Shown piece after piece: positions 15,883 through 24,750 of a stretch of 64,000 nt of DNA. The DNA is from Candidatus Anammoxibacter sp. (GTDB lineage: Bacteria; Planctomycetota; Brocadiia; Brocadiales; Anammoxibacteraceae). The position numbers and the translations under genes are program-made. How positions within the stretch are numbered: the first letter of the stretch is position 1; each line of letters starts with the position of its first letter. The notes beneath the pieces were generated by a model. That model was not told the DNA's origin and searched no databases. It saw only the letters and a program-made list of their open reading frames with translations. The stretch lies in contig JAIQZQ010000128.1 in the NCBI GenBank assembly GCA_021777105.1, positions 1 through 64,000 of the forward strand, read 5' to 3'.

Positions 15883-17571
15883 TTAGGAAAGCGGCAGATC
15901 TGCGTAAATTCTGCAAACGGAATCGGCCAGTTTATCCGGATCGTGCCTCAGCATATCGGCCTTTTCCCATAATATTCTGTTGTCCTTAAGGTCTTCGACC
16001 AGATCGGTCTCTTTTATTTTTGTTTTAAGTTTTTTTGCGGCTTTATCCAGCTCTATCAGTTTGGCCCCTTCCTCTTCGTATTTCTTGAGGAGCTTCTTAG
16101 ACGGTATGTTGTTGTTGACAATCACATAATCAAGAACGCCGGCTCCGAGGTATTTTATAATAGCGTTAACATGATTAGATACGTTGTAATTGTCGGACTG
16201 TCCGGGTTGGCTCACAATGTTGCAAACATATATTTTAATAGCGGGAGATTTTTTAATCGCGTCTTTAATATCGCGAACCAGGAGATTTGTTATGACGCTT
16301 GTGTAGAGGCTGCCGGGGCCGATAATTATTATCTCGGCGTTAAGAATATCATCTATGGCTTCAGGAAGGGCTTTAACTCCTTTTTCTTTAAGCGAGACTG
16401 TTTTTATCGGAGATTTCTCAGGCGCGCGCACATTGAACTCCTCTTCAACATATGTCCCATCTTCAAGTTTTGCGCAGATGTGGGTGTTTGTCAACGTTGA
16501 AGGCAGGACTTTGCCTTTAATCGACAATATTTTGCTCGCCTTTTTTATTGCCTGATCAAAACTGCCGGTCATATCCGCGAGGGCCGCCATGAGCAAGTTG
16601 CCGAGACTCATGCCGGTCAATGAGCCTTTGTCAAACCTGTATTGAAACAGGTTGAAGAGGTCGCGCTCCTGTTCTTCAGATTCGGAAAGGGCGATCAAGC
16701 AGTTTCTGGCGTCCCCGGGCGGCAGAATGCCGAACTGTTCTCGCAGCACGCCGGAACTCCGGCCTGAATCCGTAACGGCGACAATGCCTGTAAGGTTTTT
16801 GCTATACGTTTTAGCTCCTTCAAGGGCAATGGGCAGGCCGGTGCCTCCTCCTATTGCCACAATCTTTAGTTTGCCTGGGGTTTTGTCCATATTCAGGAGT
16901 TTGATAACCGTTGGAATCTGGAAAATGCGTTTAATTTTATAGTCCGCGTTCTCTTCAAAACGCGACTTTGTAGTCATTTTGTATTTCCCGTGAAGCATCC
17001 TGATGGTTGTCATTCCCATTGACTTGCCTATTCTAAGCTCTTCCCTGACCCTGTCTCCCACTACGGCAACTTCGTCCGGCTCAAGGTTATGCCTCTTTAT
17101 CAACATTTCGTAACACTCTTCAAGCAATAGGCCCACTTCCTGGTCGCTAATTATTACTTCATCAAACAGACGGTTAAATTTTAAAAGTTTTATTTTCTCC
17201 TCCTGCCGTTGATGCACGCCAACCGTGACAAGAAACAGTTTAAATCCCTCCTGTTTAAGCTCTTTCAGAGTTGGTTTTACATCCGGAAACGGCTGAATAC
17301 CGGACACCTTGCTGCTGTTGTACGCGTGAAGGGCATTTCGCACCACATCCTGCCCGGCTCCGTATTTATTCGCTATCTCATTAAAAACGTGATAGTAAGG
17401 GCCATATTTTTCCAGCGCGTCGTTTTGCATCTGAACAATTTCCTGTTCCGTGCATGGTATGCCTGATTCCGCCATGGCTTTTGCCGCCCTTTTTCGAGAC
17501 GCTTCCGTAAGCAGGCCCGTGCAATCGTACAGAGTGTCGTCAAGATCAAAAATTATTGCTTTTATTTTCAT
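15883..17571 (-). CDS. HAD phosphatase-YvcK (CofD-like) fusion protein
   Basis: A 562-residue two-domain protein. Residues 1-~215 are a HAD hydrolase (IFDLDDTLYD with D9 and D11, mid-domain FLVTVG and VVGDRVREEL). Residues ~230-562 are a YvcK/gluconeogenesis-factor domain: VAIGGGTGLP, TDSGRSSG, PPGDARNC, IIIGPGSLYTSV and CNIVSQPGQSDNY. YvcK binds UDP-sugars and affects cell-wall precursor supply and carbon use in Firmicutes. It is normally a stand-alone protein of ~320 residues, often next to rapZ and whiA. The fusion to a HAD phosphatase suggests coupling to a phosphorylated sugar metabolite (inference). The DUF192 gene lies 21 bp upstream in the same direction. Confidence 0.9.
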   Translation of the reverse strand: MKIKAIIFDLDDTLYDCTGLLTEASRKRAAKAMAESGIPCTEQEIVQMQNDALEKYGPYYHVFNEIANKYGAGQDVVRNALHAYNSSKVSGIQPFPDVKPTLKELKQEGFKLFLVTVGVHQRQEEKIKLLKFNRLFDEVIISDQEVGLLLEECYEMLIKRHNLEPDEVAVVGDRVREELRIGKSMGMTTIRMLHGKYKMTTKSRFEENADYKIKRIFQIPTVIKLLNMDKTPGKLKIVAIGGGTGLPIALEGAKTYSKNLTGIVAVTDSGRSSGVLREQFGILPPGDARNCLIALSESEEQERDLFNLFQYRFDKGSLTGMSLGNLLMAALADMTGSFDQAIKKASKILSIKGKVLPSTLTNTHICAKLEDGTYVEEEFNVRAPEKSPIKTVSLKEKGVKALPEAIDDILNAEIIIIGPGSLYTSVITNLLVRDIKDAIKKSPAIKIYVCNIVSQPGQSDNYNVSNHVNAIIKYLGAGVLDYVIVNNNIPSKKLLKKYEEEGAKLIELDKAAKKLKTKIKETDLVEDLKDNRILWEKADMLRHDPDKLADSVCRIYADLPLS

Positions 17572-17592
17572 ATTTTATAAAACCTGTTTAAA

Positions 17593-18063
17593 TTACTTTT
17601 TAGTCTCAATATAGTCTCCAACCTTTACGCCGTTTCGCTCAAACCACCCCTTGTTCATCTCCAATACAAACTTAACTTTCATTGCGGACGGATGCGATTT
17701 AAGGCTTTGCGGCTCCATATCTTCAATTTGCGATATGCATCCATCGTCTTTTATATATGCGATAGAGAGCGGTATTAATGTGTTTTTCATCCAGAACGAA
17801 GCGTATTCCACTTTTGGAAATATAAAAAACATGCCGTGATCCTTTTCAAGTTTTTCGCGAAACATCAGGCCCCTCTGCCGCTCCTCTTCTGTGGTGGCAA
17901 GCTCGACAAAAAGCGTCTTGCCGTTAATCTTAATTGTGGTCGCTTTATTGTTTTCGATGTTATTAGAGCCTGATTGAGCCCGGCACAATGCGATGTTAAA
18001 GGCAAACAGCGCGGTCACAAAAACAACCGTCGGCGTAAATATATCCATTCTTATACTTTTCAT
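17593..18063 (-). CDS. DUF192 family exported protein
   Basis: About 156 residues. The start at 18063 (MKSIRMDIFTP...) avoids overlap with the previous gene and gives a signal-anchor or signal peptide ending near LCRA. The DUF192 domain is clear: VELATTEEERQRGLMFREKL, GMFFIFP, SFWMKNTLIPLSIAY and the closing VLEMNKGWFERNGVKVGD. The function of the family is unknown. It is periplasmic or membrane-attached. It lies between archaemetzincin and HAD-YvcK in a tight minus-strand run. Confidence 0.85.
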   Translation of the reverse strand: MKSIRMDIFTPTVVFVTALFAFNIALCRAQSGSNNIENNKATTIKINGKTLFVELATTEEERQRGLMFREKLEKDHGMFFIFPKVEYASFWMKNTLIPLSIAYIKDDGCISQIEDMEPQSLKSHPSAMKVKFVLEMNKGWFERNGVKVGDYIETKK

Positions 18064-18067
18064 GGAA

Positions 18068-18772
18068 TCAGTTTTGTATATTCCTTTCAAATATTTTTGA
18101 GCATTTTTTACAGAAATTAAGATCCTTTTTGTCTGTGCCGATAATGGCGCTGGAAAATGACATAACGCATTTCTTGTTTTTACAATGTCTTACATTCCAT
18201 GTATGCCCAAGCTCATGAGCGGCTTCCTTTTCAACGCGTTTCTGAAACAGGATGTCGTCATTTTCATTGCCGTAAAACTCCTGCCTTAGTCTACGCAAGG
18301 ATATCACCGCGGCAGAGCCGTTCAGATCAGCCTGGCCGAAAACAAAAGTAAATTCCGGCACATAAAGGTCGTACTCCGTTATCCCCAGGACTTTATGGCC
18401 GTTATGTCCATAAGCATCTTTTAAACTGTTTATAATTATAGTTGAGTGGTATTGCATTCTTTCAGGATTATACGCTTTGCGCGGCATCTCCACCGTCTCA
18501 ATTATTTTACATGGAGCGTTGAACATCTCCCTTAATGTTGACGCGAGTTCCTCAAACCGAACGTCGCTTTGCGCTCCCACCGGGGCCAACAAAATGGATT
18601 CTTTAGGTTTGGCGGCGGTAATGTTGCTTATTATTTTGTATGGCGCCGGTTGCGTAAACGCATTTTCACGATCAGATTCATCATCATGAAAATATTGGCT
18701 ATTTTCATCCCGGCTGATTAAAAAGCGAACAATCGCTAGAAAAAGAAAACATAACCCTCTTAGCGTTTTCAT
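18068..18772 (-). CDS. amzA: Archaemetzincin-type zinc protease
   Basis: 234 residues with the archaemetzincin signature AHELGHTWNVRHCKNKKCVM. H186, E187, H190 and H196 form the catalytic zinc site, and C197, C202, C221 and C224 form the second structural zinc site, with M204 in the family position. Archaemetzincins are widespread in archaea and occur in relatively few bacteria. The N-terminal 20 residues are hydrophobic, so this copy may be exported or membrane-bound, which is unusual because most are cytoplasmic. The gene ends 4 bp before the DUF192 start, so the two are probably translated together. Confidence 0.9.
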   Translation of the reverse strand: MKTLRGLCFLFLAIVRFLISRDENSQYFHDDESDRENAFTQPAPYKIISNITAAKPKESILLAPVGAQSDVRFEELASTLREMFNAPCKIIETVEMPRKAYNPERMQYHSTIIINSLKDAYGHNGHKVLGITEYDLYVPEFTFVFGQADLNGSAAVISLRRLRQEFYGNENDDILFQKRVEKEAAHELGHTWNVRHCKNKKCVMSFSSAIIGTDKKDLNFCKKCSKIFERNIQN

Positions 18773-18811
18773 CTCTCATACATTAAAAAAAGTTAGCGTA
18801 ACAATTAACTA

Positions 18812-19522
18812 TTACTTCTTTAATTTATAGTCTAAATGGCGTTTCTTCATCCAGGCTACGGCCAAAAGATCCAGAAATGAAGTAAACATCCTGTTTCTTA
18901 TATTAAATTTTGACTTGCCTTTTGTCCTTGGGTGGTGGTTGACTTTAACCTCTGTTACGGAAAAACCTTCCATTTTGAAAAGCGTAGGCAGAAATCTGTG
19001 CAAACCTCCATAAAGCTTTATTTTGTCCAGACATTGCCGCCTAAACGCCTTTAAAGTGCATGCGGAATCAGTTACATGCTCGTTTGAAACTTTGTTTCTT
19101 ATATAGTTTGCAATTACGGATGATACGCGTTTGGTCAATGGATCGTCCCTTTTATGCCGCCAGCCGCATACCATATCATAATCTTTTACGCCGTCAAGCA
19201 TCTTTGGGATATCAGCGGGGTCGTTTTGCAGGTCGGCGTCAAGCGAAACGATTATATCGCCTGACGACGCCTTAAAGCCGGCGTCAATTGCGGCGGTTAA
19301 ACCGTAATTGGCGTCAAAATTCACTATTTTTATGTTAGCGTTTTCGCATGCGAGCTTTTTCAGGATTTCAAAGCTGTTGTCCGTGCTGCCGTCGTTAACA
19401 AATATGACCTCGTATTCTCGTTTAACGCTGTCCATTGAGGCAAATATAGCCGAAATCAAAGGATAGAGATTATCTTCTTCATTATAAACAGGTATTACTA
19501 TGGATATTTCAGGCATAGCCAA
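18812..19522 (-). CDS. Family 2 glycosyltransferase, dolichyl/polyprenyl-phosphate mannosyltransferase-like
   Basis: 236 residues, a GT-A fold enzyme. ISIVIPVYNEEDNL, VNDGSTDNSFEIL, ALDADLQNDP-like SLDADLQNDPADIP (DxD metal site) and the C-terminal VNHHPRTKGKSKFNIRNR are diagnostic of DPM1-like transferases. These load a sugar from NDP-sugar onto a polyprenyl phosphate at the inner membrane face. There is no C-terminal transmembrane region, so it is the short soluble type. The acceptor and sugar are unknown. Confidence 0.9.
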   Translation of the reverse strand: MAMPEISIVIPVYNEEDNLYPLISAIFASMDSVKREYEVIFVNDGSTDNSFEILKKLACENANIKIVNFDANYGLTAAIDAGFKASSGDIIVSLDADLQNDPADIPKMLDGVKDYDMVCGWRHKRDDPLTKRVSSVIANYIRNKVSNEHVTDSACTLKAFRRQCLDKIKLYGGLHRFLPTLFKMEGFSVTEVKVNHHPRTKGKSKFNIRNRMFTSFLDLLAVAWMKKRHLDYKLKK

Positions 19523-19764
19523 TCAAAAGAAACGTATATTAAAATATTTATTTAAATAATAAGAGGTAAAACGGGCATGATAATCTTCAGTTTTCCGTTG
19601 CGCGATGACATATAATATTAGTATTTTGCATTAAATTCAAATGTTTTTAGCAACCGGGCAAATATAAATTTGATGAGTGGGGTGGGATAAAATTTTGCAT
19701 CAGTGTTTTTACTCTCCATTGCTATAGTATTAGTCATTTATTTTCCATGGCGGCGTCATTATAC

Positions 19765-19840
19765 TTCATACGACTATTTTATACAATGTTATAAAATAGT
19801 CTTGACCATCTTGTAGCATTGTATAAAATAGTCGTATGAA
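19765..19840 (+). promoter_or_regulatory. Perfect 24-bp inverted repeat overlapping the DUF4143 ATPase start codon
   Basis: The left arm 19765-19788 (TTCATACGACTATTTTATAC then AATG) is repeated exactly in reverse complement at 19817-19840. The right arm contains the ATG at 19836. The 28-bp spacer holds another partial copy of the same half-site (TATAAAATAGTC, 19790-19801). No Shine-Dalgarno sequence is present. This may be an autoregulatory operator or a hairpin hiding the start codon. A comparable repeat precedes the other DUF4143 gene at 47034-47090. Confidence 0.8.
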
Positions 19841-21044
19841 ACGAGTGTACACAAACCTATTGCGGGAGCATCTGGAAAGCTATCGGCAAATGATTTTTAT
19901 TGCCGGACCCAGGCAGGTCGGGAAGACAACATTGGCCAAAACCCTCTTTGCCAAAGGCCGGCAAACTTTTTATTTTAATTGGGACGCGCAGGAAGACCGC
20001 CAACTTATCGTAGCCGGACAGAAAACCGTGGCAGATTCGGTTTTCCAGGGAAAGCTTTCTAAGCAGAAGGTTGGCATTATTTTTGACGAGATTCATAAGT
20101 ACGGCAAATGGAAAAACTTTTTAAAGGGATTTTTTGATCTATATCACGAGAGAGCTTCTATTGTTGTTACCGGCAGCTCGCGTCTTGATATTTATAGAAG
20201 AAGCCAGGACAGTTTGATGGGCCGTTTTTTTCTCTACAGGCTGCATCCGTTTACAGTTGGGGAGATTCTGCAAAAAAATCCAATTACAAACGAGATTTGC
20301 CCGCCTCATGAGATTGCGCCTCAAAAACTTCAACAATTGATTGAGTTTGGCGGATTTCCAGAGCCGTTTACTATCCATAAGAAGCCGTTTTACGAAAGAT
20401 GGAAAAAGATGCGGCTGGATCAGATGTTCAGGGATGATATTCGCGATTTAACGCGCGTAACCGATATCGGACAACTTGAGATATTGGCTTTTCTCTTAAG
20501 TCAACAGACCGGTCAATTGACAAGCATGAGCAGTTTTGCACAAAAGGTTAATGTCACGGTCAGGACGGTTGCGGGTTGGTTGCAATTGCTTGAATCCTTT
20601 TATTATTGCTTTCGTTTATCGCCCTGGACAAAAAATATAACACGATCTATTTTAAAAGAACCGAAATTTTATTTATGGGATTGGTCCGAGGTAAGCAAGC
20701 CTGGGCCGCGATTAGAAAATATGGTGGCCGTACATTTATTAAAGGCAATACATGGCCGGCAGGACGCCGGATTTGGAGACTATGGCCTCTATTTCCTGCG
20801 CAACAAGGAGAAAAAGGAGGTGGACTTTATTGCTACCCGCAATGATCAACCGTGGTTTTTAGTTGAAGTGAAAACCAAAGCCGACTTTGCGGGGCTAAAA
20901 AATCTGGACTATTTTCAGAAAATGACAAAAGCCAAACACGCGTTTCAGGTCGCATTTGACCAGCCTTATGTTGATAAGAATTGTTTTGACGTCACAACGC
21001 CGACTATTGTGCCGGCAACAACATTCTTATCGCAGTTTATATAA
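19836..21044 (+). CDS. DUF4143-family AAA ATPase (copy 1)
   Basis: 402 residues: an AAA_14 ATPase with Walker A GPRQVGKTT (24-32), Walker B VGIIFDEIHK, sensor VTGSSRLDIYR, a winged-helix part around SSFAQKVNVTVRTVAGWLQL, and the C-terminal DUF4143 region with a nuclease-like KEVDFIATRN...LVEVKTK. Members are abundant in bacteria and archaea as scattered single genes, and their role is not established. The protein is only distantly like the copy at 47093. A perfect inverted repeat spans its start codon. Codon use does not differ obviously from its neighbours. Confidence 0.88.
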   Translation: MKRVYTNLLREHLESYRQMIFIAGPRQVGKTTLAKTLFAKGRQTFYFNWDAQEDRQLIVAGQKTVADSVFQGKLSKQKVGIIFDEIHKYGKWKNFLKGFFDLYHERASIVVTGSSRLDIYRRSQDSLMGRFFLYRLHPFTVGEILQKNPITNEICPPHEIAPQKLQQLIEFGGFPEPFTIHKKPFYERWKKMRLDQMFRDDIRDLTRVTDIGQLEILAFLLSQQTGQLTSMSSFAQKVNVTVRTVAGWLQLLESFYYCFRLSPWTKNITRSILKEPKFYLWDWSEVSKPGPRLENMVAVHLLKAIHGRQDAGFGDYGLYFLRNKEKKEVDFIATRNDQPWFLVEVKTKADFAGLKNLDYFQKMTKAKHAFQVAFDQPYVDKNCFDVTTPTIVPATTFLSQFI

Positions 21045-21117
21045 ATCAATAGGCAATGTATGAAAAAAAACTCGCGTTTAACCGGGAAATATAGCGGCAT
21101 GTTTCTGCTTGCTTATC

Positions 21118-21822
21118 TCAATCCCCCATAAAACGCAGAACCAGCATTACATCATAAATAGCGTGAGTGTACACAGCTATGCCAAGGCCTCTGAACATGA
21201 ATATGGCGGATAAAACCGCGCCGGCCAGAAAACGGAATATGAAACTCGCGCTTGTAAATGTGTCGCTAAGGGAGCCAATGTAGTGGATGCCGGAAAACGC
21301 CGCGGCGCCAATTAATATGCTTAAAATTACCGAGGCAATAGGCCTGAATCGCAAAACGCGAATAAACAGCAGATTTAAACCCCCTAAAAGTATTAATCTG
21401 AAAACAATCTCTTCATAAACCCCGGCTCCCACGGAAAGGATGATTTGCGACCATAAACCGGAAATCATCGGGTCGGCAATAAAATGTTGGTCAAAATACG
21501 CCACTGCGCGGCCAACCAAGGGGCCCAGAATAATAGCGTAAACAAAAGCCTCAAAAAACATGGGGATGTATACGCGGAAATTGAGTTTGTGCTTCTTTTC
21601 CAGTCGAAAGACGGCAACAAAGGCTATTATCAGGATAATAAAATTAAACGTCAACGATCCGTATCTGCCTAAAAACGCCAACGGCGTCTTGACCATTACG
21701 TCCGCGCTGTTTTTGACGTTTGAGCCTGAAAACGCCATGCCTATTTCGTATAAAACCAGCAACGGTAGTATAAACAGGAAGCTGTTTGACAGGTTCTTTG
21801 ACCTTAAGTAATATTCTTTCAT
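21118..21822 (-). CDS. CPBP family intramembrane metalloprotease
   Basis: 234 residues with about seven hydrophobic segments. The CPBP/Abi motifs are present: VYEEIVFRL (EExxxR), AFSGIHYIG (FxxxH) and the final THAIYDVML (HxxxD-like). Such proteins are inner-membrane proteases related to CAAX prenyl endopeptidases. It starts 3 bp after the uppP stop codon, so it is co-transcribed with it. A link to envelope polyprenyl metabolism is only contextual. Confidence 0.85.
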   Translation of the reverse strand: MKEYYLRSKNLSNSFLFILPLLVLYEIGMAFSGSNVKNSADVMVKTPLAFLGRYGSLTFNFIILIIAFVAVFRLEKKHKLNFRVYIPMFFEAFVYAIILGPLVGRAVAYFDQHFIADPMISGLWSQIILSVGAGVYEEIVFRLILLGGLNLLFIRVLRFRPIASVILSILIGAAAFSGIHYIGSLSDTFTSASFIFRFLAGAVLSAIFMFRGLGIAVYTHAIYDVMLVLRFMGD

Positions 21823-21825
21823 AGT

Positions 21826-22650
21826 TTATAAAACAAATCTAATTATTGTGAAAACGCCCAAGGCCCAACAGTAGTATGAAAATACGTAAAATTTGCCTTT
21901 ATTAATAATATTAACAAGAAACCTGAGCGCAAAATAGCCTATGATTGTCGCCGTAATTGTGCCTATGGCAACAATTATAACGCTGACGTTGTTTGCGGCA
22001 ACATCGCTGAATTTTAAAACAGCGGCTCCCATGATTGCCGGAAGCGAGAGCAAAAACGAGAACCTGGCCGCCATTGACCTTTCAATGCCCATAAACGACG
22101 CTGCGGCAATTGTTGAACCGGACCGCGATATGCCCGGCATTATGGCCATTCCCTGAACCGTTCCAATTATTAAAGCGCGTAGAAACCCAATGGATTCATT
22201 GCCCGGCTTGTTGATCTTAACTAATTTTGTAAGCCACAGTATTACCCCTGTAACGATCAACATCGCGCCGACAAGGACAGGGGAGCTAAAAAGACGCTCA
22301 AAGGCGTCTTCAAACAGCAAGCCGATAATAACGGTTGGAATTGTTCCGGCGATAATCATTACGGCAAGGTTCGCGTTTGGATGCTCGGCCAGGATTTCCG
22401 CCGGCCTTTTCTTAGACGCCAACTTAGCGAGTGACAAGCCCGACTCGCAAAGTATTAAAAGTATGTCTCTCCAGAATACCGCGCAAATAGCAATCAGTGT
22501 GCCGATGTGCAGCGACACTTCCATGAGAATGCCGGGGGAATCTATCTTCAAAAGACTTTGCGATATAACGAGATGCCCTGAACTGCTTACCGGCAGGAAT
22601 TCCGTCAGGCCTTGGATAATGCCCAGAATTATAGAGTCTATAACGTTCAT
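21826..22650 (-). CDS. uppP: Undecaprenyl-diphosphatase UppP/BacA
   Basis: 274 residues, polytopic inner-membrane enzyme that recycles undecaprenyl diphosphate to the monophosphate lipid carrier for peptidoglycan and glycan export. Diagnostic motifs: GLTEFLPVSSSGHLVIS near the N-terminus (residues ~14-30) and MPGISRSGSTIAAASF in the second half. Full length with an intact C-terminal membrane hairpin. It leads a two-gene unit with the CPBP protease. Confidence 0.96.
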   Translation of the reverse strand: MNVIDSIILGIIQGLTEFLPVSSSGHLVISQSLLKIDSPGILMEVSLHIGTLIAICAVFWRDILLILCESGLSLAKLASKKRPAEILAEHPNANLAVMIIAGTIPTVIIGLLFEDAFERLFSSPVLVGAMLIVTGVILWLTKLVKINKPGNESIGFLRALIIGTVQGMAIMPGISRSGSTIAAASFMGIERSMAARFSFLLSLPAIMGAAVLKFSDVAANNVSVIIVAIGTITATIIGYFALRFLVNIINKGKFYVFSYYCWALGVFTIIRFVL

Positions 22651-22803
22651 GTTGGTTTCAAAAATTTAACAGAGATGACCGCTATCAGATATGATTCAAA
22701 ACGGCAGGAATACTCTTAAGGGGGTGATTTTAAGTGATAATTAATGAAAAATCAAAAAAATAAAAAAGGAAATGGTGAAAGGGGATGATAGTTTTGTCTC
22801 AAT

Positions 22804-23130
22804 TTAATTAAAATCAAGTTGGATTTTTATTACTCCTTCAACTTTTTTCATATCATTGTCTGTTATTTCTCCATATTTTTGAAACAATCTTGCCTTGCTC
22901 ACCGTTGTAATCTGATCCGCCATAGCTTTGCTCTTTCGTCCCTTGATTTCCACATATGCTTCGCTTGGGTATAAACGGTCAACATTCCCTGTTGTAGGAA
23001 CAACCTGAACTCTATTTAAATATTTGTTTGATTCATCATTGCTCACTATGATCGCGGGTCGTTTTTTTCTAATTTCTCCGCCAATTGCCGGTTCAAAATT
23101 TACCCACCAAACTTCACCGCGTTTCATCAC
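22804..23130 (-). CDS. MazF/PemK-type endoribonuclease toxin
   Basis: 108 residues of the PemK/MazF fold: MKRGEVWWVNFEPAIGGEIR, KRPAIIVSND, VVPTTGN, and MADQITTVSKARL are the usual conserved blocks, with the catalytic Arg and Thr (RPAIIVS, PTT) present. It cleaves mRNA when freed from its antitoxin. The gene overlaps the antitoxin gene by 17 bp. The start is ATG at 23130 or one codon later. Confidence 0.92.
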   Translation of the reverse strand: MMKRGEVWWVNFEPAIGGEIRKKRPAIIVSNDESNKYLNRVQVVPTTGNVDRLYPSEAYVEIKGRKSKAMADQITTVSKARLFQKYGEITDNDMKKVEGVIKIQLDFN

Positions 23131-23344
23131 TAATATCCCCTATTAATCCATCCGACCACTCTGTGGCCTCTTTTTCACGATTTTCATCCTCAGCCATCTC
23201 TTTATATGCTTGCGACAATGACGGCTTTACAACATAAGGGCGAACCAACTTCTCTATAAATTGACTTATCTTCCTTTTGCCAATAACTTTATAAAGACCT
23301 GCATAAACCGTCTCATCGACTGATATTGTCAATTTTTTTTGCAT
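23114..23344 (-). CDS. MazE-like antitoxin (ribbon-helix-helix type)
   Basis: 76 residues: an N-terminal KKLTISVDETVYAGLYKVIG segment with the strand-helix pattern of ribbon-helix-helix DNA-binding antitoxins, then IEKLVRPYV and an acidic C-terminal tail that would cover the toxin. AAGGGGCGC just before the ATG serves as the ribosome site. It likely represses its own operon through the repeats at 23369-23401. Confidence 0.85.
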   Translation of the reverse strand: MQKKLTISVDETVYAGLYKVIGKRKISQFIEKLVRPYVVKPSLSQAYKEMAEDENREKEATEWSDGLIGDISDETR

Positions 23345-23412
23345 AATGCGCCCCTTTTATACGTGTTTTTTACGTATATAGTGCCTTTTGTTTACGTATA
23401 TGTCAATTCTAT
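23345..23412 (-). promoter_or_regulatory. mazEF-type promoter with tandem operator half-sites
   Basis: On the minus strand a TTGACA box is followed by AT-rich -10-like sequence (CACTATATA region). TTTACGTATAT is repeated directly at 23369-23379 and 23391-23401, 22 bp apart (two helical turns), across the promoter. That spacing suits cooperative binding of a ribbon-helix-helix repressor. Confidence 0.55.
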
Positions 23413-23431
23413 TATCATTTTTAATACGGAG

Positions 23432-24718
23432 TTAATTATACAACTGCTTCCACCTGATAATTTTGAATGATTGGAAATTCAGGGCTTCATCCAGAATACA
23501 ACTGTCATAACTTATATTAACATTGCCGCCTATGTCGGAGTTGCTCTCGCTCAAAACAGCCCCGAACACGTTTACATCGCCTCCGCCTCCGCCCATCACC
23601 ACATCGCCTTTGACAATTATTAACCCATACCAAGTAAAACCTCCGCCCAATTTAATGTTCTCTTCCACAAGCAAGACGCCGTATCCGGTTATGCCGGTCA
23701 TTGTGCGGGCTCCAAGGCTTAAACCGGCGGTGTCCCAGTAATATGTTTCATACGAGGAGCTAAAAGTATAAGAACTATCCGTCACAACTATGGCGTCATC
23801 TTTAAGGCTGTCTACATACCCGGCGATATCGACATCATTAGAGCCGCTTGTGGGTGTTGCAGGGCTGCCGGTATAGGATGGGCTTGATCCATGCGTGGTT
23901 GTTGTGCCCGGGTCTACCGTGTATATTGGCGGCAGGTCGTCAGCGTTTCCGCAATCGTCATTGCCGTCAATTGACAACGCGGAACCGTTGCCGGTAACTC
24001 CCGTTTCCGAATACAAAGCGGATGTTATGGGCGGGCCTGAATTGCGCACAACTTCGCATTCCAGCTCTTTTTCGGAATTACCTGTTCCTCCGTTTGAAGT
24101 TATAATCTCGACAGGTTTGAATGTGTGAGAAGTTGATGAAGTAAATTGCACTGCGGTTGTAGGTTGCGACGGATCGCCGTAACCATAGTAGACAATATTG
24201 CCGGGAGAGCCGGCAGTATGCGTGCCGGTGTCGCCGTCGCCGTCATAATAGTGATTGTTTAAGGTAGTATGTCCATCCTGTTCCGCGTCGTATTCAAGTT
24301 TGTGCCTGATTTTGGACCAGAAATCAATGTCGGCCTGCGCGCTGTCTTTTAGTGTGTTTGTATATGTGGCGTCATAGTTGGGATCGTCGGTTACGGCCCA
24401 ATCGATTGAGGTTCTTATGTAAGTTGACCACACACTTGACTCGGGACTGGATGTGTCCCCGATAAAGTTGGATGAGGTTGATGTGCCTCTTAGACGCGAC
24501 CGCATCTCCTCTGTCCCGGCCATAGCTGCAAAGTAATCCTTTGTGCTTTCTTTATAATTTGTGCCGATTTTAATATCGGTTGTGGAATGTTTCACGGCAA
24601 ATGTGCCGATCAAGGCCAAAACGCTAATCAAAACCAAAGCAATAATTAGGGCCATGCCTCTATTATTTTGACGAAACGACAATTTGCATACGTTTTTTTT
24701 TGAATATGTTGAACGCAT
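23432..24718 (-). CDS. PilX-like type IV pilus-associated protein 2
   Basis: 428 residues. The N-terminus (NNRGMALIIALVLISVLALI) is a PilX-type prepilin/transmembrane helix followed by the conserved KHSTTDIKIGTNYKEST segment. The large C-terminal part is rich in Gly, Ser and Thr and contains GYGVLLVEENIKLGGGFTWY, GLIIVKGDVVMGG and VNVFGAVLSES, a repeating strand pattern like a beta-solenoid, shared with the neighbouring gene product. It would sit as a minor pseudopilin or pilus-tip adhesin. It is the last gene of the pilus run, 32 bp after its paralogue. Confidence 0.75.
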   Translation of the reverse strand: MRSTYSKKNVCKLSFRQNNRGMALIIALVLISVLALIGTFAVKHSTTDIKIGTNYKESTKDYFAAMAGTEEMRSRLRGTSTSSNFIGDTSSPESSVWSTYIRTSIDWAVTDDPNYDATYTNTLKDSAQADIDFWSKIRHKLEYDAEQDGHTTLNNHYYDGDGDTGTHTAGSPGNIVYYGYGDPSQPTTAVQFTSSTSHTFKPVEIITSNGGTGNSEKELECEVVRNSGPPITSALYSETGVTGNGSALSIDGNDDCGNADDLPPIYTVDPGTTTTHGSSPSYTGSPATPTSGSNDVDIAGYVDSLKDDAIVVTDSSYTFSSSYETYYWDTAGLSLGARTMTGITGYGVLLVEENIKLGGGFTWYGLIIVKGDVVMGGGGGDVNVFGAVLSESNSDIGGNVNISYDSCILDEALNFQSFKIIRWKQLYN

Positions 24719-24750
24719 ATAGCGCCTCTTTTTTCAGTTGCAACCGTTGC

